Origin: Carnobacterium jeotgali MS3
GTDB lineage: Bacteria > Bacillota > Bacilli > Lactobacillales > Carnobacteriaceae
Assembly: GCF_000745125.1 (NCBI RefSeq)
Contig: NZ_JQNF01000005.1
Span: 652,575 to 716,574 of the forward strand
Direction: 5' to 3'
DNA: 64,000 nucleotides
The notes under the pieces are model-generated. The model was not told the origin of the DNA. It worked only from the letters and a program-made list of their open reading frames with translations, and made no database searches. Below are positions 19,253-28,093 of this stretch, in pieces (position 1 is the first letter of the stretch; each line of letters begins with the position of its first letter). The translations under genes were made by a program, and so were the position numbers.

Positions 19253-19327
19253 TTCAGATTCTATAGACGGTTTATTTAGCTTCTGATTAGATTTTTACTC
19301 ATATTATCAAGGCATGCGAGCGAATGA

Positions 19328-19531
19328 ATGTCAAAGGGGATGATATTTACGTTTAAATCAGAAAAATTTTATAAGTTTACTGGATTAATGATTGTTTCAA
19401 TTGGATATATCAGAGTATCCGCAACAGGAGATTTTAGTAAAGGTAGATATTTAATCTTAGTCGGTTTATTGATTCAAATGATGGGATTACCATTTTATTT
19501 TCGTAAACGTTATAATAAAAAACAAAAATAA
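19328..19531 (+). CDS. Small membrane protein, about 67 residues
   Basis: Hydrophobic segments at about residues 15-28 and 42-58 and a basic end (RKRYNKKQK). The start is uncertain: the ATG at 19328 has no clear ribosome binding site, and an AAAGGGG lies immediately before a second in-frame ATG at 19340. It lies between the two paralogous small membrane proteins and shares their size and basic tail. Function unknown. Confidence 0.5.
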   Translation: MSKGMIFTFKSEKFYKFTGLMIVSIGYIRVSATGDFSKGRYLILVGLLIQMMGLPFYFRKRYNKKQK

Positions 19532-19668
19532 TTGTTTATTGTAATTTTTATTACAAAGTATAGACAGAATACAAATTAGTCCGTAATTAAAAACTCTAGA
19601 GCTCTACAAGTGAAACAGCCATAATCTATTTGCTAATAAACGTATTATAAGGATAGGTGAATTACAAT

Positions 19669-19866
19669 ATGAAAGCGATAAAAATACTCATTCATCTGGT
19701 TACAATTGTGTTGTTGATTGTCCTTGGATTTAGTTATGTTAAATATATCAAACTTGAAGCTAACTTAATATGGATTCCTGGTTTTTTATCTTTTTTTGCT
19801 ATTTGTTTTAATTGGTATTTCTACTCGAAATTATTTAATAAATTAAGTAAGGATAAAAAGAAATAA
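19669..19866 (+). CDS. Small two-TM membrane protein (paralogue B)
   Basis: 65 residues from the ATG at 19669, preceded by AAGGATAGG; a GTG at 19657 is in frame but overlaps that site. Paralogue of the 19058 gene, with the same layout: MKA start, helix, LIW-PG turn, helix ending FNWY, then KLFNKL and a Lys-rich tail. Function unknown. A strong hairpin terminator follows at 19944. Confidence 0.65.
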   Translation: MKAIKILIHLVTIVLLIVLGFSYVKYIKLEANLIWIPGFLSFFAICFNWYFYSKLFNKLSKDKKK

Positions 19867-19943
19867 AAAAACATGAAGTTGGATAAAGTCTTGTTTATAG
19901 AACCTTATTAAAGTTGAAACAGACGTGATATCTCTAACTAAAC

Positions 19944-19981
19944 AAAAGACCACCACTTTATTAGTAGAGTGGTGGTCTTTT
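19944..19981. terminator. Bidirectional terminator
   Basis: Arms AAAAGACCACCACT and AGTGGTGGTCTTTT around a short loop, with T-rich sequence in both reading directions. It serves the small-protein cluster on the left and the convergent membrane protein gene on the right. Confidence 0.9.
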
Positions 19982-19983
19982 AT

Positions 19984-20307
19984 TCAGTTGGATAATGAAA
20001 CCTTTTTCTTTTTTTGTTTTTTAGAACTAATCCAAAAGAATGTATTGAAAGCCAATACTCCAGAGATTAAAATAATGACACACATTCTTAATGCGACATA
20101 CGTATCCAACAAAGTTGCCCAGTCTCCCTGGCTAATCCATTGTATGACTTGCATTAAAAGTATAGATAAACTAAGAAATGCCAGGCCTAAGCTGACCGTG
20201 AGTTTATTTGAAGAAAAATCTTTTTTCGATAAACTATAAAGTGGAATAATCCAGCTTCCCAAACCTAAAAGCAATACCAATATCAGACCAACTTCTTCTA
20301 AAAACAT
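19984..20307 (-). CDS. Hypothetical membrane protein, 107 residues
   Basis: Three hydrophobic helices (about residues 5-24, 38-56 and 72-92), a conserved-looking WISQGDWATLLDTYVAL segment between helices two and three, and a Lys-rich C-terminus. AAAGGAGAG precedes the ATG on the minus strand, which supports this strand over the overlapping frame on the plus strand. I recognise no named family. It stands alone between two terminator-like or untranscribed regions. Confidence 0.75.
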   Translation of the reverse strand: MFLEEVGLILVLLLGLGSWIIPLYSLSKKDFSSNKLTVSLGLAFLSLSILLMQVIQWISQGDWATLLDTYVALRMCVIILISGVLAFNTFFWISSKKQKKKKVSLSN

Positions 20308-20525
20308 AATTATTTTCTCTCCTTTATGTTTAGTCTATTTTATTTCTATTACAAAACCTTAATTGATTTTAGTATACATTCTCTTATTAAGAATGACCAA
20401 GTTTTAACTATTTTATTTTACTTAAGATTTAATTTTGAGCTTCTTAAACCTTTTTGTTTTTTCATATAAATTGCTTGAAATAAGTGCATTTTTTTACTTT
20501 TTATCAAACCTCTTTAGGTGATATT

Positions 20526-22118
20526 TTATGAAAGAAATATGACTTGGTTTAATTGTTTCCGAATTGACTCGCGAAGTTGATGAGTGATCATTAATACGGT
20601 TAGTTCGTCATTTTTTATCAATTGGTTTTCGATTTCTAACGCACTCTTTTCATCTAAGCTAGAAGTTCCTTCATCAAGAAGGATGATTTTTTTGCCACGA
20701 ACCAAACCACGAGCAAGCGATACGCGTTGTCGTTGTCCGCCTGAAAGTAGACGACCTGCATCACCAATATTTGTATCGATTCCTTGAGGTAGCTTTCTTA
20801 CCACATCTTCTAAATAGCTACTCTTTAAGGCCTGATGAATTTGTTCATTGGAAAAATCTTCGTCTAAAGTGATATTTTCGCGGATTGTTCCTTCAAATAA
20901 ATACGGAATTTGATCCATGTATAAAATATGTTCACGCAATTCCCTTCCAGATAAGAGACTTAATTCTTTTCCTGCAAATTGGACTGAACCATCGTAATCC
21001 GTTAATTTGCCGTTTAGAATATTTAATAGAGTTGTCTTTCCGCTACCACTTTCACCAACTATGGCATATTTTCCACCTAGCTGAAATGAGAAGTCTAAGT
21101 TATTCAGAACCACCTTGTCACCGTAAGCGTAACTTAAATTGTCTAAAAAAATTCCTGATTCAACTCGTTTAATTTCTTCAGTGGGTTTCTCAAATGAAGG
21201 TTCAATGCTTTCTAACTTTTTAAAAATTGGGTCAGCTGATCGAATGGCAGCAATTTGTTGGCTGATGTTTCCGACGGTATTAAATACATTGCTAGCTAAC
21301 TCTCCGGTTGCCATGATTGAACCTATGGAGACGATTGATTGAAAAACTAAAAACCCAGTTAGACTCATAATCGACAGTTGCCCTAAAATATTTCCAAAAG
21401 TACCTAACAAAGCTACCTTTGCAGTCACTTTAGCTCGATTATTTTTAGCATCAGCTAGTTTGATAGATGCTTCTTTCGTATTTTTTGTTATATTTTCTAA
21501 TAAATTAAAGGAAAAAAATGTATCAAATCCATTTAAGGTATCTGTCACTTTACTTAAGAATCGTTCGCTTTCTTCAGTTACGAATAAAGAGGACATGCTG
21601 AGCAGCTTTTGGTACACCATGGGTAATAAAATTGTTAAAATAGTAATAGAGAGGGTCAATAAAACAATGGACCAATGAAAGATGAACATGGCAATAATGG
21701 AACTAAAAGTGCTAATCATTCCTCCTAAGACGGTATAAAATTGATCGAAAGCAACTGTTTCAATCGTATTTAAGTCATTACTGAGCCAGGAAGCATATGT
21801 TCCAACTGATTTTGTATGGAAATTTGAGTAGCTAGTCTGTTCCATTCGTTTTGTAACATCTGTTCGAATAGCAGTAGCCATTTTTTGTTTTGTTTGGCTT
21901 CTTTTATTGATTTCAATATAGGAAAAGAATAAAAACACCATAAAAATTGCCGCATTGGCTAAAATTGTCTCAAAAAATAATGTAAAATTAAGATCAACTA
22001 ATGCATTTAAAGAGGAAGCCATAACTACACTCACTAATGTTAGACAAACATTAGTGATGACTAATAAGCCAAAAATTAACAAGTTATGTTTCCAGAAACG
22101 CAATATATATTTTTTCAT
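20526..22118 (-). CDS. ABC transporter, fused permease/ATPase (exporter type)
   Basis: 530 residues: an N-terminal membrane domain with about six helices (residues 1-290) and a C-terminal nucleotide-binding domain. ATPase motifs are complete: Walker A GESGSGKTT, signature LSGGQRQRVSLARGL, Walker B KIILLDEGTSSLDE and switch His in ITHQL. A half-transporter of this type works as a dimer and usually exports peptides, lipids or drugs. The ATG follows AGGAGGAG. It is divergent from an Rgg-like regulator gene with a 185-base shared control region, so that regulator may control it. Substrate unknown. Confidence 0.85.
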   Translation of the reverse strand: MKKYILRFWKHNLLIFGLLVITNVCLTLVSVVMASSLNALVDLNFTLFFETILANAAIFMVFLFFSYIEINKRSQTKQKMATAIRTDVTKRMEQTSYSNFHTKSVGTYASWLSNDLNTIETVAFDQFYTVLGGMISTFSSIIAMFIFHWSIVLLTLSITILTILLPMVYQKLLSMSSLFVTEESERFLSKVTDTLNGFDTFFSFNLLENITKNTKEASIKLADAKNNRAKVTAKVALLGTFGNILGQLSIMSLTGFLVFQSIVSIGSIMATGELASNVFNTVGNISQQIAAIRSADPIFKKLESIEPSFEKPTEEIKRVESGIFLDNLSYAYGDKVVLNNLDFSFQLGGKYAIVGESGSGKTTLLNILNGKLTDYDGSVQFAGKELSLLSGRELREHILYMDQIPYLFEGTIRENITLDEDFSNEQIHQALKSSYLEDVVRKLPQGIDTNIGDAGRLLSGGQRQRVSLARGLVRGKKIILLDEGTSSLDEKSALEIENQLIKNDELTVLMITHQLRESIRKQLNQVIFLS

Positions 22119-22228
22119 TTTTTCTCCTCCTAGTCATTCTTTCACTTAGAACAAATTATTTAGTAATTATGAGGTATAAGTCTAGTTTTAAATGAAAGGA
22201 TACTGTATTGAATGTACAATTATTTTAT

Positions 22229-22288
22229 TTGTATCTAAATTATAAACGAACTATACTTAATCAAAATAAAGAATTGCATATATGCAAT
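22229..22288 (+). promoter_or_regulatory. Promoter and 16-bp palindrome before the Rgg-like gene
   Basis: TTGTAT (22229-22234), 17-bp spacer, TATACT (22252-22257), followed by a 16-bp perfect palindrome with core TTGCATATATGCAA at 22273-22288, just before the ribosome binding site. The palindrome is placed to act as an autoregulatory operator. Because the promoter lies downstream of 22208, a start there can be excluded. Confidence 0.65.
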
Positions 22289-22303
22289 AAGTTGGGAGAA
22301 AGT

Positions 22304-23200
22304 ATGAATTATAGCAAAACATTTAAGAAAATACGAATAGCAAAAGGCATGAAGCTAAAAGAAGCTGCTGGAAATACACTATCAATTTCTCAATTGTCTC
22401 GTTTTGAAAACGAACAATCCATGATTTCAATTGATTCATTTATTGAATTGCTAAAGAATGTAAACACCTCACCAGAAGAATATTTTTACTTATTGAGAAA
22501 AGAAGAAAATGAATTAAAGAAATATTTTAATATAATAAAGAATTTGCTCAATAATAGAAAGTATGACAAACTTGAAGAGTTGGCTATTGATTTAAAAAAT
22601 CAAAAACCTACATCGAATAGTTGGATGAGTTTCATAGTATTGTTTGTGGATAGCATTATTATTCTAGATAAAGAAAAAAGAATACTAAATCAACCAAGAG
22701 TTCTTTCTTACTTGATGAAAGTAGAAGACTGGGGAGAAATGGAATTATATATTTACGCCATTTTTGGTTTTGTATTTGATGTAGAAACAACCTATCTTTT
22801 AATGAAAACAGCGATTAAAAAAAGCCGATTATACCAATCGATTCCACAAGATATGAATCTACTATTTAGCATTTTGTCAAATAATTTTTCTACATTTATT
22901 CTACATAAGCGCTACGATTATGCAGAAGAAACTCTTGCTATTTTCGAAAAAAAACTATCGGAGAATACCCTATTAATTGAACCTCATTTAGATTTTTTAT
23001 TTAATAAGGGGATCTTGGATTTTACGCAAGAAAAAGAAGAAAAGGCAAAAGAGCATTGCGAACAAGTATTTGAACTTTGCCGTTTATTTAAGCTAACTGA
23101 ACAAGAAGAAAACTACCGAAAGCGCTATCTTATTTGGTCGAAAAGTTATCTAGATCCAGATTTTCAAGAACTAATAATCAAAATTGGATTCATAGTTTAA
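22304..23200 (+). CDS. Rgg/GadR/MutR-like transcriptional regulator
   Basis: 298 residues from the ATG at 22304, chosen because GGGAG lies six bases upstream and because the only good promoter lies after the longer frame's first ATG. The N-terminal helix-turn-helix (FKKIRIAKGMKLKEAA...ISQLSRFENEQ) is followed by an all-helical repeat domain of about 220 residues, the layout of Rgg-family regulators that bind short hydrophobic peptides. It is divergent from an ABC exporter. I found no convincing SHP-type pheromone ORF in the gap, so peptide sensing is an open possibility. Confidence 0.75.
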   Translation: MNYSKTFKKIRIAKGMKLKEAAGNTLSISQLSRFENEQSMISIDSFIELLKNVNTSPEEYFYLLRKEENELKKYFNIIKNLLNNRKYDKLEELAIDLKNQKPTSNSWMSFIVLFVDSIIILDKEKRILNQPRVLSYLMKVEDWGEMELYIYAIFGFVFDVETTYLLMKTAIKKSRLYQSIPQDMNLLFSILSNNFSTFILHKRYDYAEETLAIFEKKLSENTLLIEPHLDFLFNKGILDFTQEKEEKAKEHCEQVFELCRLFKLTEQEENYRKRYLIWSKSYLDPDFQELIIKIGFIV

Positions 23201-23400
23201 ATGTTGTGGCTAAATAAATTTAGAATAAATAGTGCATCTCGATTTTATTAAGTTATGTATAATCCATTTTAAAAAGAAGTAGGATTTTTTTATAGAATTT
23301 AGTCGATAAATAATTAAAAAAGGTATTGCCATTATGGTATCATTTAAAATTAATAGCGCTCTATTAATAAACTGAATCAATACCTGATGAAGGAGAACTT

Positions 23401-23988
23401 ATGACAACTCAAAAAAGCCGTATTTTATTACTAGCTGAAAATACTATTTTAGAAACAGAACGTTTGATTTTAAGGCCCATAAATTTGGAAGATGGCACAG
23501 ATTTTTTTGAATACGCTAGCGATGAAGAAACAATGAGATACATTTTCAATCCACATACGTCATTGCATCAAACAAAAGAGTTTATTGCGAATTATTACTT
23601 AACATCCCCATTAGGTTTTTATGCGTTAGAACATAAAGAAGATCATAGAATGATTGGCGTGATAGAGTTTAGAGTAGAGGATAAAAAGCATGAAGGTGAA
23701 ATTGGGTACATGTTGAATAAAAAGTACTGGAGACAAGGCTTAACAACTGAAGCCTGCTTACGCATATTATCACTAGGTTTCAACACGCTCCGTTTAGAAC
23801 ATATCTCTTCTGGTCATGATACTGGTCACATAGCTTCAGGAAATGTATTAAAAAAAGTAGGTATGACGTTCGAAAATATTACTAAAGATTCACATGAATT
23901 AAAAGGTAAGATGGTAGATACCCATTTTTATGGAATAACTAGAGATGCTTATTTAACAAGCCATCCTAAAAAAGCTGATTTAAATTAA
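23401..23988 (+). CDS. GNAT acetyltransferase, RimJ/RimL type
   Basis: 195 residues. It starts with the RimJ/L signature LETERLILRPINLEDGTDFFEYASDEE and continues with the acetyl-CoA binding region GEIGYMLNKKYWRQGLTTEA, then ASGNVLKKVGM. Members acetylate ribosomal protein N-termini or small amines and antibiotics; the acceptor cannot be deduced. AAGGAG lies seven bases before the ATG. It appears to be a single-gene unit ahead of the fluoride operon. Confidence 0.85.
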   Translation: MTTQKSRILLLAENTILETERLILRPINLEDGTDFFEYASDEETMRYIFNPHTSLHQTKEFIANYYLTSPLGFYALEHKEDHRMIGVIEFRVEDKKHEGEIGYMLNKKYWRQGLTTEACLRILSLGFNTLRLEHISSGHDTGHIASGNVLKKVGMTFENITKDSHELKGKMVDTHFYGITRDAYLTSHPKKADLN

Positions 23989-24030
23989 ATAACGAAGAGT
24001 CATTTTAGTAATTCCTTACCTGAATAATAC

Positions 24031-24056
24031 ATATATATATATATATATATATATAT
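24031..24056. repeat. (AT)13 dinucleotide repeat
   Basis: Thirteen uninterrupted AT units, about 45 bp upstream of the fluoride-operon -35. Such tracts are prone to slippage; no function is evident. Confidence 0.95.
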
Positions 24057-24100
24057 GCAATTTTCAAATATACTATACTAGTAACTGACTATACAACGTT

Positions 24101-24129
24101 TTGACTTGTAAGATGAAAAATTATATAAT
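24101..24129 (+). promoter_or_regulatory. Promoter of the fluoride-resistance operon
   Basis: TTGACT (24101-24106), 17-bp spacer, perfect TATAAT (24124-24129). The start point would fall around 24136, a few bases before the riboswitch. Confidence 0.85.
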
Positions 24130-24145
24130 AGAACAATACCATTTT

Positions 24146-24238
24146 GGGAATGAATGTCTCCCTTAGCATACTGCTTAAACCGCTTATTAAAGCTGATGAC
24201 TTCTGCGCATAGGCCGCAGTCTGTCTTCAGCTTTTTTT
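24146..24238 (+). ncRNA. Fluoride riboswitch (crcB motif) with terminator
   Basis: Aptamer elements seen in order: stem GGGA/TCCC (24146-24149 with 24159-24162) whose loop carries GAA-T-GTC; an optional small hairpin AGCA/TGCT (24165-24175); AAACCGC; stem GCTT/AAGC (24182-24193); then TGATGACTTCTGCG. GACTTC (24198-24203) can pair with the loop GAA-GTC as the crcB pseudoknot. The 3' aptamer half is also the left arm of a terminator (AAAGCTGA 24189-24196 with TCAGCTTT 24227-24234, then T7), so fluoride binding should prevent termination. The downstream genes are those expected of this class. Confidence 0.87.
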
Positions 24239-24288
24239 GTGGAGAGTGAGCAAATTATTTTTTTATTTAGAAGGAGGTAGAGTAAAGA

Positions 24289-25464
24289 ATGCTTTTAAGT
24301 ATAGCTTTGATATTAATTGTTGGTTTTATATTTAGTTCAATTTTTAGTCGTTTCCGTTTACCAGGTTTATTGGGTCTTATTTTAACTGGAATTATTTTAG
24401 GTCCATATGGTTTAAATCTTTTAGATTCTAAAATTTTATCTATCTCAGCTGATATACGTCAAATTGCATTGATTGTTATATTATTTAGAGCAGGATTGAC
24501 CATGAACATCAGTGACTTGAAAAAAAAAGGTCGTCCGGCTATTTTAATGACCTTTTTACCCGCTACATTTGAAATAATTACAGTAACGATATTAGCCCCA
24601 TTATTATTTGGAATTAGTACTTTAGAAGCGGCTATTTTAGGAGCTGTTTTGGGAGCTGTTTCCCCTGCAGTTGTGGTTCCGCGAATGATTGGCCTTATCG
24701 AAAGTGGCTATGGAAAAGCGAAAGGAATTCCCCAAATGATTCTAGCTGGTGCCTCTGTAGACGATGTTTTTGTGATAGTTTTATTCACATCATTTTTGGG
24801 AATGTTTCAAGGGAATAGATTTGACTTCTTTTCATTACTTTCGGTTCCTGTAGCGATTTTATTTGGTATTCTTTTAGGAGTTCTAGTTGGATACATTATG
24901 GTTAAACTATTCAAGTATCTTCATGTTCGCGATACTGTAAAAGTGTTGTTGATTTTAAGTGTTTGTTTTTTAATGGTTTCTCTAGAAGACAGTTTGAAAG
25001 GGATTTTTCCTATTTCTGGTCTATTAGGCGTTATGGCTTTAGGCGGGATTATATTGAAGTTATATCCACTTTTAGCTAATAGAATTAACATTAAATTTTC
25101 AAAAGTTTGGTCAGGTGCAGAAGTTTTTTTATTTGTATTAGTAGGTTCGGTAACGGATATATCGGCACTTAGTGAAGCAGGATTTTTTGTTGTTCTATTG
25201 ATTTTTATTTCTCTAATCTTCCGTATGTTAGCAGTGTTTTTAAGTGTTGCTGGTACCAATTTAACAGCTAAAGAAAAATTATTTACAGCAGGCGCTTATA
25301 CACCAAAAGCTACGGTACAAGCTGCGATTGGTTCTCTTCCGTTAGCGATGGGTGTGCCAGCAGGTAGCCTTATTCTAAGTGTCGCTGTTCTTGCTATTAT
25401 TTTGACTGCTCCACTAGGTGCAATATTTATAGATCTTTCTTACAAAAAATTATTAGATAAATAA
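24289..25464 (+). CDS. Cation:proton antiporter (CPA type) of fluoride operon
   Basis: 391 residues, about 12 hydrophobic helices throughout. Features of Na+/H+ exchanger-like CPA proteins: RLPGLLGLILTGIILGP near the N-terminus, GAVSPAVVVPRM, and the paired acidic residues in LAGASVDDVFVI characteristic of the ion-binding site. Located in the cytoplasmic membrane. It follows a fluoride riboswitch and precedes a CLC-F exporter; antiporters of this kind are known members of crcB-motif regulons, where they may counter the acid load brought in by HF. GGAGGT lies before the ATG. Ion specificity is not readable from sequence. Confidence 0.87.
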   Translation: MLLSIALILIVGFIFSSIFSRFRLPGLLGLILTGIILGPYGLNLLDSKILSISADIRQIALIVILFRAGLTMNISDLKKKGRPAILMTFLPATFEIITVTILAPLLFGISTLEAAILGAVLGAVSPAVVVPRMIGLIESGYGKAKGIPQMILAGASVDDVFVIVLFTSFLGMFQGNRFDFFSLLSVPVAILFGILLGVLVGYIMVKLFKYLHVRDTVKVLLILSVCFLMVSLEDSLKGIFPISGLLGVMALGGIILKLYPLLANRINIKFSKVWSGAEVFLFVLVGSVTDISALSEAGFFVVLLIFISLIFRMLAVFLSVAGTNLTAKEKLFTAGAYTPKATVQAAIGSLPLAMGVPAGSLILSVAVLAIILTAPLGAIFIDLSYKKLLDK

Positions 25465-25546
25465 GACTTTACGCTTCTTATAACTACGCTATCATAAGCG
25501 ATAGGAAAATAAAATTCGTTTTATACTGGATGAAAGGAATACACAC

Positions 25547-26749
25547 ATGAGGAAATATATAGTAGAGTATAAAGAAATTGGGATATACGCAGTTGTCGCA
25601 GTATTTATTGGGTTAGTAGTTGGAATGTTAGATGCATTATTTGGAGAAGTTCTTATTTTTATCAGCAGTTTTAGAGATAGTCATTTTATTTATTTAGTTC
25701 CATTCCTTCCTGTGGCTGGATTGATCATTGTCTATATGTACAAAAAAATAGGAAAGAATACGAATAAAGGCATGAGTTTAGTCTTTTCAGCAGGCAATGA
25801 AGAATTGCACGAGATTCCTAAACGAATGATTCCTTTAACCATTATTGGCACTTGGATAACCCATCTATTTGGTGGTAGTGCTGGACGCGAAGGTGTCGCT
25901 GTTCAGATTGGTGCGACTTTTTCTCATGCAATTGGTCGGAAAATTCCTTTTAAAAATGCTTCAAAAATAATGTTGATTACAGGAATGGCTGCAGGGTTTG
26001 GTGGCTTATTTGAAACCCCATTTGCAGCTACATTTTTTGCACTAGAGGTTCTAGTGGTCGGTAAATTAGAATATTTAGCGTTATTTCCTGCTCTAATCGC
26101 TGCATTTGTGGCTAGTTATGTCTCTCACTTTTTAGGCCTAGAAAAATTTTCAGTTAATCTAGATGTTGCTGTAACGATGGATAGTCAAACTATAGTTAAA
26201 ATGATCCTCTTAGGTATGATATTTGGGATTGTAGGCGGCCTTTTTGCTTATGTTTTAGGCTACTCAAAACAATTTATAGGAAAGAAAATCCCAAATTTAA
26301 GTAAACGAATTTTCTTTGTAGGGATTTTAATTAGTTTATTGCTTTTAATTTTCCAAATGGGTAGATATTCAGGTCTTGGAACAAATTTAATTGCCGCAAG
26401 TTTTAGTGGAGGAAGTATTTATGGATATGATTGGCTTTTAAAATTCCTTTTAACAATTCTTTCCTTAGCCGCAGGTTTTCAGGGTGGAGAAGTAACACCC
26501 ATCTTCTCAATTGGTGCTAGTTTGGGTGTTTGGCTTGCTCCTTTATTCGGTTTACCTATAGAGTTTGTCGCTGCATTAGGTTATGCAAGTGTATTTTCTT
26601 CTGCTACAAATACACTTATTGCACCTGCACTAATCGGAGCAGAAGTTTTTGGTTTCAATTATCTACCTTATTTTCTTTTAACCGTTTGTATTTCTTATGT
26701 TTTTAATGGCAATCATTCTATTTATAAAGGACAAAAGACAGTCTTTTAA
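25547..26749 (+). CDS. eriC: CLC-F type fluoride/proton antiporter
   Basis: CLC-family protein of 400 residues, shorter than chloride CLCs. The filter regions differ from chloride CLCs in the way known for CLC-F proteins: GREGV in place of GREGP (gating Glu retained), the GSGIP region replaced by AGNEELHEIP, and QGGEVTPIFSIGASLG in place of the usual GxFxP segment. It lies 82 bases after the antiporter and is under the same fluoride riboswitch, so export of fluoride is the likely job. GAAAGGAA precedes the ATG. A chloride function is possible but less likely given the motifs and context. Confidence 0.85.
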   Translation: MRKYIVEYKEIGIYAVVAVFIGLVVGMLDALFGEVLIFISSFRDSHFIYLVPFLPVAGLIIVYMYKKIGKNTNKGMSLVFSAGNEELHEIPKRMIPLTIIGTWITHLFGGSAGREGVAVQIGATFSHAIGRKIPFKNASKIMLITGMAAGFGGLFETPFAATFFALEVLVVGKLEYLALFPALIAAFVASYVSHFLGLEKFSVNLDVAVTMDSQTIVKMILLGMIFGIVGGLFAYVLGYSKQFIGKKIPNLSKRIFFVGILISLLLLIFQMGRYSGLGTNLIAASFSGGSIYGYDWLLKFLLTILSLAAGFQGGEVTPIFSIGASLGVWLAPLFGLPIEFVAALGYASVFSSATNTLIAPALIGAEVFGFNYLPYFLLTVCISYVFNGNHSIYKGQKTVF

Positions 26750-27121
26750 AATAGATGAACGTAAAATGCTCATTAATTGCTTGAAATATTATTTATTGTT
26801 ATTAGTTTGATAAATAACACAATTGACAAAGGTGGTTTGACTTTAACTATCATAAATAGATGTCCTTTTTGTTCTTTAAAATTAAAGAACAAAATAATGT
26901 ATCAGCAACTAAACAATTGATTAAAGCAAGATAAATATTATTATTTCTATTGAAGGTAGCTTATTAGTATGACATGACATTTTTGTAACTAAGCCAGAAA
27001 TTTTCTAAGAACAATTGATAAGGGTATCCAATTCTTTTAAAATATTTTCTTTTGAATTTAAAATAATTCTTAGTTGAAACAGTAAATGATTAATAGATTA
27101 ATATATGAAATGGGTAGAATT
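26750..27121. other. Gene-free region after the fluoride operon
   Basis: A/T-rich, no supported ORF. It holds one near-palindrome at 26867-26894 (arms TTTTGTTCTTTAA and complement, 2-nt centre), too tight to fold well as RNA and lacking a T run. It could be a protein-binding site or a relic. Confidence 0.5.
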
Positions 27122-27165
27122 AAACAAACAGAACCTTAATTTAACAAGGTTCTGTTTGTTTTTTA
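27122..27165. terminator. Bidirectional terminator
   Basis: Perfect 16-bp stem (left arm AAACAAACAGAACCTT) with an 8-nt loop and TTTTTT on the right; the left flank also reads as T-rich on the minus strand. It separates the fluoride operon from the convergent PadR operon. Confidence 0.88.
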
Positions 27166-27268
27166 TAGTTATCTTTATTATTGGATATAATAATAAAGAT
27201 ATATAGAATTGACAATCAGTTTAAAAAAGTATCGACACTAGTAAATTGTTGTTGCATCACCTGAAATT

Positions 27269-28093
27269 TTAGTTGTTTAACTGCCTGCTAGTAAAAAATA
27301 TGAATACGTATTGAAGGAGAAGTAAAATCCCTAAAATAACACCCACACCTATTTTACCTTCTTTTGAACTTAATAATTCTGAAAAAATGTCTATCCTAGT
27401 AAGAATTCCTAAAATAGCAGAAGTAAGTAAAATTGGAAGAAAAGGTGCCCAAAATTTTCTATCCTTTTCTTTATAAAAAAGATAGAGTATTAGTCCAGAT
27501 ATAAGAATGATGGTAACTATGCCTAAATTACCACTAAGATTTACTTTGAGTGGCGTAGATATTAAAAAATTAATATAAAAACCAACTGAGACGCCTAATC
27601 CAACTAATAAAAGTAAAACTAGTTTAGAAAATTTGTCTTTAAATCGATATAAGCTAATCCCTAAAAGCCATAGAGAAAAGATAACCATAATAGCCCAATA
27701 GAATCCGCATATCAATAAGCTTCCGATATCTAGGGGTTCATCTGGAAAAATAAGGTTGGGTAAAGTGTTAAACATACTATAACTTGCTAAAGCTATTAGG
27801 ATTATCTTTAGAGTATCTAAAAGGTTAATGGGCAGTTGTTTAATGATTTCATCAGCGACTTTTTTTGGATTTTCTCCAAAATATTCTTCTGCAGAAAATC
27901 CTTGTTCTTGCGCATCTAGGATATCTCGTAACACTTCTAGCAATAATTCTTCACTCTTTTTCACATCTCTAAAAACAGCCATTGTTCTAATATAAATAAG
28001 TAGGTTTCCGTAGTATTTTTCGTTTTCTTTTGTCAACGAATCTTGTAAGCTAGCAGTTGTTTCAATCAATTCATTTTTTTCCAATTTATTCAC
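27269..28093 (-). CDS. DUF1129-like membrane protein, PadR partner
   Basis: 274 residues. A soluble helical N-terminal part (about residues 1-95, with YYGNLLIYIRTM and EEYFGENPKKVADEI) is followed by about five to six hydrophobic helices. This layout is that of DUF1129/DUF1048-type proteins that are often encoded beside PadR regulators. The ATG lies inside the last codons of the padR gene (8-base overlap), so the two are translationally coupled. Biochemical role unknown. Confidence 0.78.
   Translation of the reverse strand: MNKLEKNELIETTASLQDSLTKENEKYYGNLLIYIRTMAVFRDVKKSEELLLEVLRDILDAQEQGFSAEEYFGENPKKVADEIIKQLPINLLDTLKIILIALASYSMFNTLPNLIFPDEPLDIGSLLICGFYWAIMVIFSLWLLGISLYRFKDKFSKLVLLLLVGLGVSVGFYINFLISTPLKVNLSGNLGIVTIILISGLILYLFYKEKDRKFWAPFLPILLTSAILGILTRIDIFSELLSSKEGKIGVGVILGILLLLQYVFIFFTSRQLNN

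Noticed and set aside
19925..20239. Plus-strand ORF of 104 codons
   Set aside because: It starts in a terminator hairpin and is opposite a minus-strand gene with a good ribosome binding site and membrane-protein composition.
22208..22303. N-terminal 32-residue extension of the Rgg-like regulator
   Set aside because: It has no ribosome binding site, and the only good promoter (22229-22257) lies inside it; the ATG at 22304 has GGGAG upstream.
26867..26894. Terminator after the CLC gene
   Set aside because: The palindrome has only a 2-nt centre and no T run; the real terminator is more likely at 27122-27165.
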